Translations under genes and position numbers: made by a program
Source of the DNA: Anaerococcus rubeinfantis
GTDB taxonomy: Bacteria > Bacillota > Clostridia > Tissierellales > Peptoniphilaceae
NCBI RefSeq assembly: GCF_001487145.1
Contig: NZ_LN913016.1
Coordinates: 1,448,227 to 1,512,226, forward strand
Direction of reading: 5' to 3'
Length of the DNA stretch: 64,000 nucleotides
Part shown: piece by piece, positions 15,277-24,959 of the stretch
Position numbering within the stretch: position 1 is the first letter of the stretch
How the letters are laid out: each line of letters starts with the position of its first letter
Notes under the pieces: generated by a model
What the model saw: the letters and a program-made list of their open reading frames with translations, nothing else
Told to the model about the DNA's origin: nothing
Databases searched by the model: none

Positions 15277-17913
15277 CTATTTTTTTATAATTTTCTTTTT
15301 CTTTTTAGCATAAGCTGTATCTCTTAATGGAAGTTCCAATCTTAGGTCGTGGTCTTTTGCATAATATGCCCCTTGAACTGCTGGTGCTGTTGGAATTGTT
15401 GCAATTTCTCCAATTCCTTTTGCCCCATAGGCAAGGTCTAATAATTCATCTTTTTCAATTAAAATTGGATGAATATTTGGAGCATCTGGTGCTTTCCACA
15501 AGCCCATTGTTCCATATTTTGCTTTTAAAACAGAATTTTGAACCTTCAAATCTTCTGTCAAAGCATAACCAAGACTCATTATAACTCCACCTTCGATTTG
15601 TCCTTCAATTGTTGTAGGGTTTACAACTTTTCCAGAATCGTGAGCAGCATAAACATCTGTAACTTTTCCATCATCATCTAAAATTGCAACGTGAGCTGCA
15701 AAGCCGTAGGCAATGTGTGATTTTGGATTTGGTTTATCTGATCCTAGTGGATCTGTTGGGTCATCATATTCATAAAAATATTCTTTTTTATCAAGCTCTT
15801 CAAGGCTATGGTTTTCTAAATCTTTGGCAAGTTGTTCTGCACATTTTTTTGCAGCCTCACCAGTTATAAGAGTATGTCTTGAACCTGATGTTGTTCCAGA
15901 ATCTGGACTTGTCAAAGTATTTGGTGGCATAATTTTTATTTTGTGATATGGAAGTCCTGTTGCCTTTCCAATCATTTGTAAAATAATTGTACCAACACCT
16001 TGACCTATACAAGTTGCTCCAGAAAATACTTTTATCATATCTTTATCAACAACAATTTTTACCCTACCGATATCTTTTAGACCAACACCAACTCCTGCGT
16101 TTTTCATAGCAACTGCAATTCCTGCATGATCTTTATTTTTTTCATAAATATCTTTTACAGCATCAAGACATTCAACAAGAGCGGTTGATCTGTCAGCGAT
16201 TTGTCCGTTTGGAAGAACTTCGCCTGGTTTGATTGCATTTCTATATCTTATTTCCCATGGAGAAATTCCAACTTTTTCTGCCAAAACATTTATATTTGAT
16301 TCCATTGCAAAATTTGATTGGCAAACTCCAAAACCTCTGAAGGCTCCTGCTGGGGGATTATTTGTATAATATCCATATCCTCTTATGTCTGTATTTTGAT
16401 AATTATAAGGACCTACTGAGTGAGTACAAGCTCTTTCCAAAACTGGTCCACAAAGTGAAGCATAAGCTCCTGTATCAAAATAAATTTCACATTCCATTCC
16501 TTGGAAAATTCCATTTTCATCACAACCGATTGTAAAAGTTCCTTCCATTGGGTGGCGTTTTGGATGCCATCTTAATGATTCATCTCTTGTAAATTTATGT
16601 TTTACAGGTCTTTTGAAAAGATAAGCTGCAAGGGCTGCTGGTGGTTGAACACTCATATCTTCTTTTCCACCAAAACCTCCACCGACAAATGGATTTTCTA
16701 CAACAATTCTTTCTGGAGTATCTTCCCAATCAAACATTATTGATAATTCTCTTCTTGTATCATAAACTGATTGGTCGGATGAATAAACTCTTACTCCGTC
16801 TTTGTATGGTTCTGCCACACAACATTCTGGTTCAAGATATGCGTGTTCTCCTAGAGGAGTTTTGTAGGTAAAAGTTGCTGTATATTTTGAATTTTCCAAA
16901 GCTTTTTTTGCATCTCCACGAGTAACGTGTCTTTGTTGGCAAAGATTGTCAACGCCTTCGTGAACTTGTGGGGCATCTTCTGCCATTGCTTCTTTGATTG
17001 AGCTTACTGGTTCTAATTCTTCAAGTTCAACTTTTACAAGCTTTTTTGCCTTTTCCAAAGTTTTTTCATCTTCAGCAACCACAAAGCAAAAAGCATCTGC
17101 AAGAGAGGCTGTAGTTTGTCCAACGTCAATAAATACTGGCCAATCTCTTTGGATGTGTCCAACTTTTTGAACTGGTAAATCTTTTGCTGTAAGAACTCCA
17201 ACAACTCCATCAAGTTTTTCCGCTTCGCTTGTATCAAGGCTTAAAAGTCTTGCTCTTGGGAATTTGCTTCTTACACAAGAACCATAGGCCATATTTGGAA
17301 GTTCTATATCATCTGCATAAGTTCCTGTTCCAAGAATTTTTTCTTTAGCATCAATTCTGTCGGCTCTAGCTCCAACAAAGGATTCACTTTCTTCATTCTT
17401 TATTTCTTCTTCGCCTCTTAAAATTTTTCCAGCTAAAATTATTCCATCAACGATTTTTTTGTAGCCTGTACATCTACAAATATTTCCTTTGATAGCTTCT
17501 CTAATTTCTTTTTCTGTTGGGTCTGGATTTGTTCTTATTAAACTTGCTCCGCTCATAACCATTCCAGGAATACAAAATCCACATTGAACAGCTCCCGCCT
17601 TGGTGAAGGCATATGTAAAGGCATCTTTTTCTTTTTGAGATAGACCTTCGTTGGTTATAACTTCTTCTCCATTAAGTTTTGAAAGTCTAACTATACAAGC
17701 TTTTTTGTGAATATTTCCAACTATAACTGTACAAGTTCCACAAGCTCCTTGGCTACAACCGTCCTTAACAGAAAATAATTTCAAATCATCTCTTAAAAAT
17801 CTTAACAAAGATTTATCTTCGTATGTCTTATAAGTTTTCCCATTTACTTTTACAATAAATGGATCCTGTCCTTGTATTTCTTTTCCTATTAAAATCGTTT
17901 CATTATTTGTCAT
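15277..17913 (-). CDS. Fused 2Fe-2S/molybdopterin hydroxylase, selenium-dependent xanthine dehydrogenase type
   Basis: This 878-residue protein fuses two parts. Residues 1-170 hold two 2Fe-2S sites (Cys53, 58, 61, 73 and Cys111, 114, 146, 148). The rest is a full molybdenum-hydroxylase domain with NPFVGGGFGGKEDMS, AGAFRGFGVCQSN, a GQGVGT segment and the catalytic-glutamate block AYGAKGIGE. There is no FAD domain. The layout matches the D. gigas aldehyde-oxidoreductase-like SDMH type 1 enzymes encoded beside yqeB/yqeC. It probably hydroxylates a purine (xanthine, hypoxanthine or an intermediate) or reverses that reaction. No in-frame TGA is present, so selenium would be a cofactor ligand. It follows hyuA by 10 bases. 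The start at 17913 has a weak AAGGAAA site. Confidence 0.85.
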   Translation of the reverse strand: MTNNETILIGKEIQGQDPFIVKVNGKTYKTYEDKSLLRFLRDDLKLFSVKDGCSQGACGTCTVIVGNIHKKACIVRLSKLNGEEVITNEGLSQKEKDAFTYAFTKAGAVQCGFCIPGMVMSGASLIRTNPDPTEKEIREAIKGNICRCTGYKKIVDGIILAGKILRGEEEIKNEESESFVGARADRIDAKEKILGTGTYADDIELPNMAYGSCVRSKFPRARLLSLDTSEAEKLDGVVGVLTAKDLPVQKVGHIQRDWPVFIDVGQTTASLADAFCFVVAEDEKTLEKAKKLVKVELEELEPVSSIKEAMAEDAPQVHEGVDNLCQQRHVTRGDAKKALENSKYTATFTYKTPLGEHAYLEPECCVAEPYKDGVRVYSSDQSVYDTRRELSIMFDWEDTPERIVVENPFVGGGFGGKEDMSVQPPAALAAYLFKRPVKHKFTRDESLRWHPKRHPMEGTFTIGCDENGIFQGMECEIYFDTGAYASLCGPVLERACTHSVGPYNYQNTDIRGYGYYTNNPPAGAFRGFGVCQSNFAMESNINVLAEKVGISPWEIRYRNAIKPGEVLPNGQIADRSTALVECLDAVKDIYEKNKDHAGIAVAMKNAGVGVGLKDIGRVKIVVDKDMIKVFSGATCIGQGVGTIILQMIGKATGLPYHKIKIMPPNTLTSPDSGTTSGSRHTLITGEAAKKCAEQLAKDLENHSLEELDKKEYFYEYDDPTDPLGSDKPNPKSHIAYGFAAHVAILDDDGKVTDVYAAHDSGKVVNPTTIEGQIEGGVIMSLGYALTEDLKVQNSVLKAKYGTMGLWKAPDAPNIHPILIEKDELLDLAYGAKGIGEIATIPTAPAVQGAYYAKDHDLRLELPLRDTAYAKKKKKIIKK

Positions 17914-17923
17914 TTGTATTTCC

Positions 17924-19297
17924 TTATCTTAATTTTCTTTTTATAAACTTACCCATACCTTCCTCGGCATAGTATCCATTTTCATCCAAAATAATTTTCC
18001 CTTTTGAAATAACAGTATCAACTTTTACTTTAGTTTTGTATCCTTCATAACTTGTGTAATCACATTTGGAATGTCTGTTTTCTTCTGTTATTGTATAAGA
18101 TTTTTTGGAAAATATTCCTATGTCTGCGTCTTTGTTTTCTTCTAAACTTCCCTTTTTATCAGAAAATCCAAAAATTTCTGCTGGATTTTTACACAAAAGA
18201 TCTGTCAATCTTTCAAGTTTTATATTTCTTTTTAAACCTTCAGTCAAAACAACTTCCATTCTCTCTTCAACTCCAGGAATTCCTCCTGGTGCTTTTGTAA
18301 AATCATCAGCGTAAGGTTTTTTCTCACTTTCATAGATAAATGGGCAATGGTCAGTTGCTATTACATCGACGTCTTTATTTTTTATACCTTCCCACAAGGC
18401 CTCGATATCAGCTTTTTTTCTAAGGGGAGGTGCACAAATATATTTAACAGCTTCCTCGTTTGGATTTTCCATATATTTACTTTCATCATAGACTAGATAT
18501 TGGGTGCAAGTTTCACAATAAATATTTTTAAGTCCCCTAGCCCTTGCCGCTTTTATTTCATCAAGTCCTTCTTTGGTTGATGTATGAACTATATAAAGTT
18601 TTGGATCTCCTGCAACTTTTGAAAGATAGGCAAGTCTATTTATTGTTTCTGCCTCGCTTTCATTAGGTCTTGTTAGGGCGTGATATTTTGGGGAAAGATT
18701 ACCAGCTTCAATCGCCTCTTTTCTTAATTCTTTTATGAGCCCATCGTTTTCACAATGAACACAAACTATTGTTCCAACTTCTTTTGCTTTTTTCAAAACT
18801 CTTAAAATCTCATCATCTTCAAGTTTTCCAGCATAGGTTGAATAGATTTTAATGGATGGGATTCCCTCATCCATTAAATCTTCTATTTCTTCTATTAATT
18901 CATCATTGACCTCATACATGGCACCGTGGAAAGAATAATCTATTACGGCTTTTCCATCTGCTATATCATGGTAGTGGTCAATTAATTTTTGAAGGCTTGC
19001 TCCTTTTTCCAAAGCTCCAATATGATCGCAAATTGTGGTAGTTGCTCCGTGGCTTGCTGCTACTGTTCCCGTATAAAAATCGTCGCAAGCAACAAATTTT
19101 CCCAAATCCAAGGACATGTGGGTGTGGACGTCTACTCCACCAGCCGTAACAATTTTATCCTTGGCATCAATTATTTTATCAGCACTTAGGTTTAAATTTT
19201 TCCCTATTTTTTTAATTTTTTCATCTTCTATATAAATATCAAAATTTTCTATTTTTTCATCTAGAACTACCGTTCCGTTTTTGATCAATATTGACAC
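17924..19297 (-). CDS. hyuA: Dihydropyrimidinase / D-hydantoinase (HyuA)
   Basis: The 457-residue cyclic amidohydrolase opens amide rings of hydantoin- or dihydropyrimidine-like substrates. Metal ligands are visible: His58 and His60 in VDVHTHMSLDLG, the carboxylated lysine Lys150 in GIPSIKIYSTYAG, then CVHCEND, YIVHTST and ATDHCPF. The start is GTG (19297), preceded by GGTGAAGG; no better start lies in the 14-base gap to the xdh Fe-S gene. hyuA is a regular member of the anaerobic uric-acid/purine gene cluster. The natural ring substrate is not known. Confidence 0.9.
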   Translation of the reverse strand: MSILIKNGTVVLDEKIENFDIYIEDEKIKKIGKNLNLSADKIIDAKDKIVTAGGVDVHTHMSLDLGKFVACDDFYTGTVAASHGATTTICDHIGALEKGASLQKLIDHYHDIADGKAVIDYSFHGAMYEVNDELIEEIEDLMDEGIPSIKIYSTYAGKLEDDEILRVLKKAKEVGTIVCVHCENDGLIKELRKEAIEAGNLSPKYHALTRPNESEAETINRLAYLSKVAGDPKLYIVHTSTKEGLDEIKAARARGLKNIYCETCTQYLVYDESKYMENPNEEAVKYICAPPLRKKADIEALWEGIKNKDVDVIATDHCPFIYESEKKPYADDFTKAPGGIPGVEERMEVVLTEGLKRNIKLERLTDLLCKNPAEIFGFSDKKGSLEENKDADIGIFSKKSYTITEENRHSKCDYTSYEGYKTKVKVDTVISKGKIILDENGYYAEEGMGKFIKRKLR

Positions 19298-19311
19298 GCC
19301 TTCACCCGCTT

Positions 19312-19911
19312 TTACATATAATCTTTTTTGTCTTCTTCTTTTATTTCATTTACAACATGTTCTTCTAGTTGTTCAAAACCATTTTCAATATTATTTGCTT
19401 TTTGTACTGCAAGCAAGATATTTTCATATCCTGTACACCTACACATATGATTTGCAAGCTCTTTTCTAAGCTCATCAATTGTATAATATTTTCCTCTTGC
19501 AATTATTTCTGTTGCTGAAACTATAAAACCTGGTGTACAAAAACCACATTGAACTGCTGCCTCATCAACAAAGGCTTGTTGGATTATTGAAAGTGATCCG
19601 TCTGATGCAGTTAGTCCTTCAGTTGTCCAAATATCTTTTCCTTCTGCCCAAATTGCAAGATATATACAGGAGTTAAAACTTTCTCCATCAATTAAAACTG
19701 CACAAGCTCCACATTCTCCAACTTCGCATCCTTTTTTTACACTTGTTAGGGCAAATTCATTTCTTAAAAAATCTGTAAGTGACGCTCTCACATCAACCAT
19801 TTTTGTAACCCTTATTCCATTTATCCTACATTTTATAACCTTATATTGAGGTTCGTAATGTAGTTTTTCTTCTGGTTTTGGGCCATATGGTCCATATTCT
19901 CTGCTATGCAT
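19312..19911 (-). CDS. Xanthine dehydrogenase iron-sulfur subunit
   Basis: The 199-residue protein has two 2Fe-2S clusters. The plant-ferredoxin-type site is Cys62, 67, 70 and 82 (GCEVGECGAC), and the second is Cys122, 125, 157 and 159 (QCGFCTPG..CRCTGY). It passes electrons from the Mo site to FAD. It carries an N-terminal extension of about 25 residues (MHSREYGPYGPKPEEK..) that most XdhC/CoxS subunits lack, and a charged C-terminal tail. The ATG overlaps the end of the FAD-subunit gene by 8 bp and follows GGAGGG. It forms an enzyme with the next two genes upstream. Confidence 0.92.
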   Translation of the reverse strand: MHSREYGPYGPKPEEKLHYEPQYKVIKCRINGIRVTKMVDVRASLTDFLRNEFALTSVKKGCEVGECGACAVLIDGESFNSCIYLAIWAEGKDIWTTEGLTASDGSLSIIQQAFVDEAAVQCGFCTPGFIVSATEIIARGKYYTIDELRKELANHMCRCTGYENILLAVQKANNIENGFEQLEEHVVNEIKEEDKKDYM

Positions 19912-20788
19912 TTAATCCCTCCTCGTGTTCTTTTCTAATTTCTTTTAAACATCTTGTTGTTATTTCATAAAGTATTTGTGTTCTTAGGGCTTTTGATGCT
20001 CTCCAAGAATCTCTTGGTGATAGTTCATCAAGGGCTTTTTTTGCAAAAACATTTATATTATTATCTGTTAATTTTCTTCCTACTAAAGATTTTTCAGCTT
20101 CATTGGCTCTAACCGGAATAGCTGCTGCAACTCCATATGCAACCCTTACTTCTTCTACATTTCCATCTTCATCAAATTTTACATTTGCTGATGCAGCTGA
20201 TGTTGCAATATCCATTGCATTTCTCATTGCATATTTAAAATAGTGTCCATAATGATTTTCATAGGATTCTTTTTTGATTTTTATTGCTGTAACAATTTCA
20301 GTTTCTCTTATGTCAACTGTTGCATATTTTATATAAAAATCTTTTACTGGAACATCCCTGTATCCATTTTCTCCTTTTAATTCAATTATAGCATCATATG
20401 CCATAACTGTTGTACAAGAATCTGCTGATGGAGCTGCGTTACAAATATTTCCACCAATTGTAGCAATATTTCTAAGTTGAGGGCCACCCGCAGTATCAAC
20501 TGCTTCTCCCAAAGTTTTTAAGTGTTTTTGAATTATTGGATCATTTGTAATATGGGTAAAGCTGGTTAAAGATCCTACTCTAATTGTTCCATCTTCTTCC
20601 ATACTTACTCCCCTAAGCTCATCTATAAGATAAAGTGAGATAAGCTCAAGGCCTGCCATTTTTCCTTCTCTGATTTTTACCAAAACATCAGAACCACCAG
20701 CTATATATCTTGCTTCAGGATGTTCTTTTTTTAATTTTATAGCCTCATCAATTGTATAGGCTTCATAAATTCTTTTTACATCATACAT
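19904..20788 (-). CDS. Xanthine dehydrogenase FAD-binding subunit
   Basis: The 294-residue CoxM/XdhB-type subunit has ARYIAGGSDVLVKI near residue 26 (first FAD loop) and IATIGGNICNAAPSADS near 107 (second FAD loop). A C-terminal CO-dehydrogenase flavoprotein domain follows. It takes electrons from the 2Fe-2S subunit and would reduce NAD or another acceptor. It is the only FAD-type hydroxylase subunit in the window, so it might also serve the fused hydroxylase (inference). It starts 12 bases after the Mo-subunit gene. Length is normal. Confidence 0.92.
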   Translation of the reverse strand: MYDVKRIYEAYTIDEAIKLKKEHPEARYIAGGSDVLVKIREGKMAGLELISLYLIDELRGVSMEEDGTIRVGSLTSFTHITNDPIIQKHLKTLGEAVDTAGGPQLRNIATIGGNICNAAPSADSCTTVMAYDAIIELKGENGYRDVPVKDFYIKYATVDIRETEIVTAIKIKKESYENHYGHYFKYAMRNAMDIATSAASANVKFDEDGNVEEVRVAYGVAAAIPVRANEAEKSLVGRKLTDNNINVFAKKALDELSPRDSWRASKALRTQILYEITTRCLKEIRKEHEEGLNA

Positions 20789-20800
20789 AATTTTTCTCCT

Positions 20801-23116
20801 TTAAGCATCATATTCCATGTCTTTTTCATAGTCATTTTCTATTAGTCCAGCTTCTTTGAAAAGTGGGAACAAAACGTGTGGTGTCATTGGACATTTGTTA
20901 ACTTGTACTCCCGTTGCATTTAAAATTGCATTTCTTAATGCTGGAGCTGGTGAACATGTTGGTGGCTCACCAAGTGATTTTGTATTATATGGTGAAACTG
21001 GTGAAGGGTTTTCTATAAAGTATGCTTCAAAGTGTGGATGGTCCATGGTTGTAGATAATTTATAATCAAGAAGGTTATCATTTAAAATTTTTCCCTTTTC
21101 GTTATATTTTAATTCTTCTGAAAGACCAAAACCTACTGCCATACTCATTCCTCCATGAACTTGAGCTTCTGCAAGTCTTGGATTTATAAGTTTTCCACAA
21201 TCGTGAACATTTACAAGTCTTAAAATTTTAACTTTTCCAAGAGAAATATCAACTTCAACTTCTGCAAAGGTACATCCAAATGAAAAAGCATTGTTTCTTA
21301 TTGTAAAAGTTTCTTCTGCAGAAATATGTTCACTATCAAGAGTATCATACAAGGCTTCTGTTGCAAGTTCTCCTAAAGATAATAATGGTTTTTTAGTTAT
21401 TTTATTTATTACCATACTATCTACAAGATCTAGATTGTGTGGAGTAAATTCCAAAATTTTACTTGCCCTATTTAATATTTTATCTTTAAATACTCTAGCT
21501 GTATTTGTGATAGAAAAACTTGATACAAATGTTTGTCTTGAAGCGTAGGCTCCTAAACCAAATGGAGTTACATCCGTATCTTGGGTTGAAACTATATGAA
21601 CATCTTCCATTTTTACGCCGATAGCATCTGCTGCCATTTGTGAAAATGCTGTATCTCCACCTTGGCCGATTTCAGTTTCTCCAAGTTGCAATTGAACTGA
21701 ACCATCTTGGTTTAAAACCATCCTACAAGAAGAAGATTCTAATGAAATTGGATAAACTGCTGTGTTATACCAAAATGCAGCAAGTCCAATTCCTCTTCTT
21801 ATATTTCCAGTTTGATTTTTATATTCTTCTATCTTTTTATCATAATCAATAGCTTTTCTTCCAACAGAAATTGCTTCTCTGAAAGAATCGTAATAGTTTT
21901 CATTTCTTGAAAATCCATCGATAAAACCTTTTTGCATAATATTTTGCATTCTTAATTCTAATGGATCCATATCTAAAGCTTTTGCAACATCATCAAGGTG
22001 AGATTCAAAAGCAAACATAGTTTGTGGAATACCATATCCTCTCATAGCTCCTGCTGTTGGTAGGTTTGTATAAACTGTGTATCCATCAGCTTGTGTGTTA
22101 TCACAAGGATATAATTGGTGGAAACAATTTGTTCCCTTGGCAGCTATAGAGTGACCGTGAGATGCATAAGCACCATTGTTAGAAAATAACTCTAATTTTC
22201 TTGCAGCAAAAGTTCCGTCAGCTCTTACATAAGAAATTATATGAAGTTTTTGTGAGTGTCTGGTTCTTGTTGAAACAAAAGTTTCTTCTCTGGATGTATC
22301 AAGTTTTACAGGATGACCTCCAACTTGAGTTGTAAGATAAGCTGCTAATGGTTCGTACAAAGCATCTTGCTTGTTACCAAAACCTCCGCCTATATATGGT
22401 TTTACAATTCTGATTTTTCCCCAGCCAATTCCCAAAGCTTGACCGCAAACACGTCTTACAATGTGAGGAATTTGAGTTGAAGCAATAACTACAATTTTTC
22501 CTTGTTCTTCATAAGCACAAGCAATTCCATTTTCTATGTGGGCATGTTGAACGATTGGAGTTTCATACCAACCTTCAACTTTAATAAGTCCTTCTTCTTT
22601 TATCGCTTCGTCATAATTTCCCCTGTGATTTTTGGTATGACCCAAAATATTATCAGGAAATTCATCGTGAATTGGTCTTAATCCATTATTCATTGATTCA
22701 ATCGGATCTAAAACCACATCATATTCTTCGTATTCAACTTCAATTAATTTTAAAGCTTGACTTGCTGAAACTTCATTTTCTGCAATAACTACAGCTACAT
22801 CGTCACCATAATATCTAACATGTTCATTTAATAATCTTCTATCAGCAACGTCTTGGTGATTTTTATCAGTTGACCAAGGATGGCCTGCTGTTGGGAATGA
22901 ATGTTTTGGAACATCAAAACAAGTAATAATTTTAACTACTCCCTCAACTTCTTCCGCTTTTTTTGTATCAATTGAGATAACCTTTCCATGACCAATTGTT
23001 GAGTGCAAAATTTTTGCTACATAAGCACCATTTATTATTAAATCTTCTGTATATTTTGCACGTCCTGTTACCTTATCATATGCGTCAACTCTTTTAACAC
23101 TTTTTCCTACGTACAT
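20801..23116 (-). CDS. xdhA: Xanthine dehydrogenase molybdenum-binding subunit
   Basis: The 771-residue large subunit of a three-subunit hydroxylase has IVKPYIGGGFGNKQD, NLPTAGAMRGYGIPQ and GETEIGQGGDTAFSQMAAD (the Gln-containing Mo-cofactor loop). The C-terminal SLGEPPTCSPAPALRNAI carries the conserved catalytic glutamate. It is the first gene of the operon xdh(Mo)-xdh(FAD)-xdh(FeS)-hyuA-fused hydroxylase. ATG 23116 follows AGGAGGTTAAA. It is expected to oxidise purines at C-2/C-8 or to reduce uric acid to xanthine in the reverse direction. Selenium dependence is suggested by the neighbouring SDMH genes only. Confidence 0.92.
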   Translation of the reverse strand: MYVGKSVKRVDAYDKVTGRAKYTEDLIINGAYVAKILHSTIGHGKVISIDTKKAEEVEGVVKIITCFDVPKHSFPTAGHPWSTDKNHQDVADRRLLNEHVRYYGDDVAVVIAENEVSASQALKLIEVEYEEYDVVLDPIESMNNGLRPIHDEFPDNILGHTKNHRGNYDEAIKEEGLIKVEGWYETPIVQHAHIENGIACAYEEQGKIVVIASTQIPHIVRRVCGQALGIGWGKIRIVKPYIGGGFGNKQDALYEPLAAYLTTQVGGHPVKLDTSREETFVSTRTRHSQKLHIISYVRADGTFAARKLELFSNNGAYASHGHSIAAKGTNCFHQLYPCDNTQADGYTVYTNLPTAGAMRGYGIPQTMFAFESHLDDVAKALDMDPLELRMQNIMQKGFIDGFSRNENYYDSFREAISVGRKAIDYDKKIEEYKNQTGNIRRGIGLAAFWYNTAVYPISLESSSCRMVLNQDGSVQLQLGETEIGQGGDTAFSQMAADAIGVKMEDVHIVSTQDTDVTPFGLGAYASRQTFVSSFSITNTARVFKDKILNRASKILEFTPHNLDLVDSMVINKITKKPLLSLGELATEALYDTLDSEHISAEETFTIRNNAFSFGCTFAEVEVDISLGKVKILRLVNVHDCGKLINPRLAEAQVHGGMSMAVGFGLSEELKYNEKGKILNDNLLDYKLSTTMDHPHFEAYFIENPSPVSPYNTKSLGEPPTCSPAPALRNAILNATGVQVNKCPMTPHVLFPLFKEAGLIENDYEKDMEYDA

Positions 23117-23200
23117 TTTAACCTCCTAAAATGTTTTAAAGCATTTTCCTTTTATGTACATCAATTACATTTAGCTTTGTAATTGTATATTGTATATAAT

Positions 23201-23230
23201 ATATTACCACAAGTGACTAATCGTTTTCAA
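23201..23230 (-). promoter_or_regulatory. Promoter of the xdh-hyuA operon
   Basis: TTGAAA (23230-23225) and TAATAT (23206-23201) are spaced by 18 bp on the minus strand. An AT-rich dyad-like stretch (ATTATATACAATATACAAT) overlaps the expected start of transcription and could be an operator. Confidence 0.5.
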
Positions 23231-23332
23231 GGTTTTGAGTGATTTTTTTTAAAAAATTTTTTTCCAAATTTCCCCCATATTTTTTTCATTTTTTTAAAAA
23301 TTTTAATTTATTATTCATTTGGCAAAAAAAAT

Positions 23333-23448
23333 AAAGCTTAAAATCTTTATTTTCCTAAAAAATAGTGAATTTTATTTGAAATTTATTTAAAATAATTCTT
23401 TTTAAATAATTCAATAAAAAATCTATTTTTTTGAAGATTTTAAGCTTT
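23333..23448. repeat. 15-bp inverted repeat in the AT-rich gap before xdhA
   Basis: AAAGCTTAAAATCTT (23333-23347) is exactly complementary to AAGATTTTAAGCTTT (23434-23448) across 86 bp of AT-rich sequence. On the minus strand the distal arm also forms a small AAAATCT/AGATTTT hairpin followed by T, which could terminate the permease transcript. The rest of the 23117-23455 gap holds only the xdh promoter; I see no gene in it. Confidence 0.5.
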
Positions 23449-23454
23449 TATTTT

Positions 23455-24861
23455 TTACTCTTCTTCTAATTCTTTAATTTCAAGATTTGCAAGTGAATCT
23501 TCTTTCGCCTTGTCTTCTTCTTTTTCTGGAATAATTAAATTCATTAATACTGCAGAAATTGCTGCAAGTACAACTGGTGATGACCCGATTGCTACTGCTA
23601 ATTCTTCTGGCATAAACATAACGCCAGCATTTTGTGCGCTTGCTGCAACTGTAGTAAATCCTACACCTAAAGCTACAGAAACTCCAACTATTGAAGTATT
23701 TCTTGCACTTAGAGGTTGGCTTGTGATCATTCTAATTCCGTTCATTGTTATAGCAGCAAAAATTGAAAGTGTTGCTCCTCCCAAAACTGGATAAGGAATT
23801 GTTGTAAGAATTGATGATAATTTTGGAACAAGTCCTGATACTAAAATTATCAAAGATGCTAGGGTAAATACTTTTTTATTTACTACCTTATTTATTGAAA
23901 CAACTCCAGCATTTTGTGAAAATGTTGCTGTTGGAAGACATCCAAAAATCGCTCCAACTAAGTTTGCAGCACCATATCCAACAATTCCACCTCTTAATTC
24001 TTTTGGTGTAGGAATCCTATCCATACCACCAACGGTTGTAGAGGTCATATCTCCTATTCCTTCTATTGCAGTTACTATAAAAATAATTGTAATTGAAATT
24101 ATTGCTGATGGCTCAAAAGAAATTCCAAAGTGAAATGGTTCTACAACTGAAATCCAACCTGCTTCTTTTACTGGAGAAAAATCTACCATTCCAAAAAACA
24201 TTGATATTATGAATCCAATAATCATAGCAAATAATACATTTGCAAGTTTAAACATTCCTTTTCCAAAATGTGTAAATCCAAGTCCTAATATTAAAGTTAT
24301 TCCTCCGACTAACCAATTTTGCCAAGCTCCCCAGCCTGCAACTTCTACGCTTCCTGCTCCACCCATATAATTCATTGCTACAGGATAAAGTGAAAGTCCT
24401 ATTACTAAAACTACTGTTCCTGAAACTAGTGGTGGGAAAAGTGGCATTATGTATTTTAATCCTAGTCCAAAAAGTATTGAACAAATTCCTCCAACAATTT
24501 GCGCTCCCAAAACTATTGCCACAACCTCTGCGGAGCCTCGGGCTCCAAATTGATTGGCAAGACCAATCATTGTAGGTACATACGCAAATGAAACCCCAAA
24601 TATCATAGGAAGTCTTGACCCTATAATTTTAATTGGATAAATCATCAATAAAGTTGTAAGTGCAGATCCTATTAAAGCTATTTGAATTAAAATCATTGTA
24701 TCTTTTGGTGAAAGACCACTTGCTCCTGCAAGCATTATTGGTGGTGTAATACAACTTGCAATCATGGCTACTACGTGCTGAAAAGCTAAAGGTAACGCTT
24801 CTTTTGTTGTTACGTCTCCTTCAAAACTAAAAAGACCTGTAAATTTTTTATCTTTTTCCAT
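23455..24861 (-). CDS. NCS2 purine permease (uracil-xanthine permease family), copy 2
   Basis: The 468-residue protein has 12 or more hydrophobic segments. Conserved NCS2 features are LAFQHVVAMIASCITPPIMLAGASG at the N-terminus, the substrate-site region IEGIGDMTSTTVGG near 265 and GCLPTATFSQNAGVVSINKVV near 307. These proteins import xanthine, uric acid or uracil by proton or sodium symport. It is tandem to a second NCS2 gene (24960-26330) with clear similarity throughout, probably an ancient duplication. Placement inside the ssnA/ygfK unit favours xanthine or urate. The C-terminus is rich in acidic residues. Confidence 0.9.
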   Translation of the reverse strand: MEKDKKFTGLFSFEGDVTTKEALPLAFQHVVAMIASCITPPIMLAGASGLSPKDTMILIQIALIGSALTTLLMIYPIKIIGSRLPMIFGVSFAYVPTMIGLANQFGARGSAEVVAIVLGAQIVGGICSILFGLGLKYIMPLFPPLVSGTVVLVIGLSLYPVAMNYMGGAGSVEVAGWGAWQNWLVGGITLILGLGFTHFGKGMFKLANVLFAMIIGFIISMFFGMVDFSPVKEAGWISVVEPFHFGISFEPSAIISITIIFIVTAIEGIGDMTSTTVGGMDRIPTPKELRGGIVGYGAANLVGAIFGCLPTATFSQNAGVVSINKVVNKKVFTLASLIILVSGLVPKLSSILTTIPYPVLGGATLSIFAAITMNGIRMITSQPLSARNTSIVGVSVALGVGFTTVAASAQNAGVMFMPEELAVAIGSSPVVLAAISAVLMNLIIPEKEEDKAKEDSLANLEIKELEEE

Positions 24862-24897
24862 AATTTTTCCTTCTTTTTTATTTTTTATTTTTCCATA

Positions 24898-24927
24898 AGG
24901 AGGGGAGTCATTTTAAAACTCCCCTTA
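24898..24927 (-). terminator. GC-rich hairpin between the two NCS2 permease genes
   Basis: GGGGAGT and ACTCCCC pair around TTTAAAATG, with extra AAGG/CCTT outside. On the minus strand only a short T-rich stretch follows, so it may be a partial terminator or a processing site that sets unequal expression of the two permeases. Confidence 0.5.
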
Positions 24928-24959
24928 TTAATAATTTTGTTCTTAAATCAAAATTATTT

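Noticed and set aside
15277-23116. Selenocysteine (in-frame TGA) in the hydroxylases
   Set aside because: Both large frames are uninterrupted and aligned cysteines and glutamates are present. Selenium would have to be a cofactor ligand.
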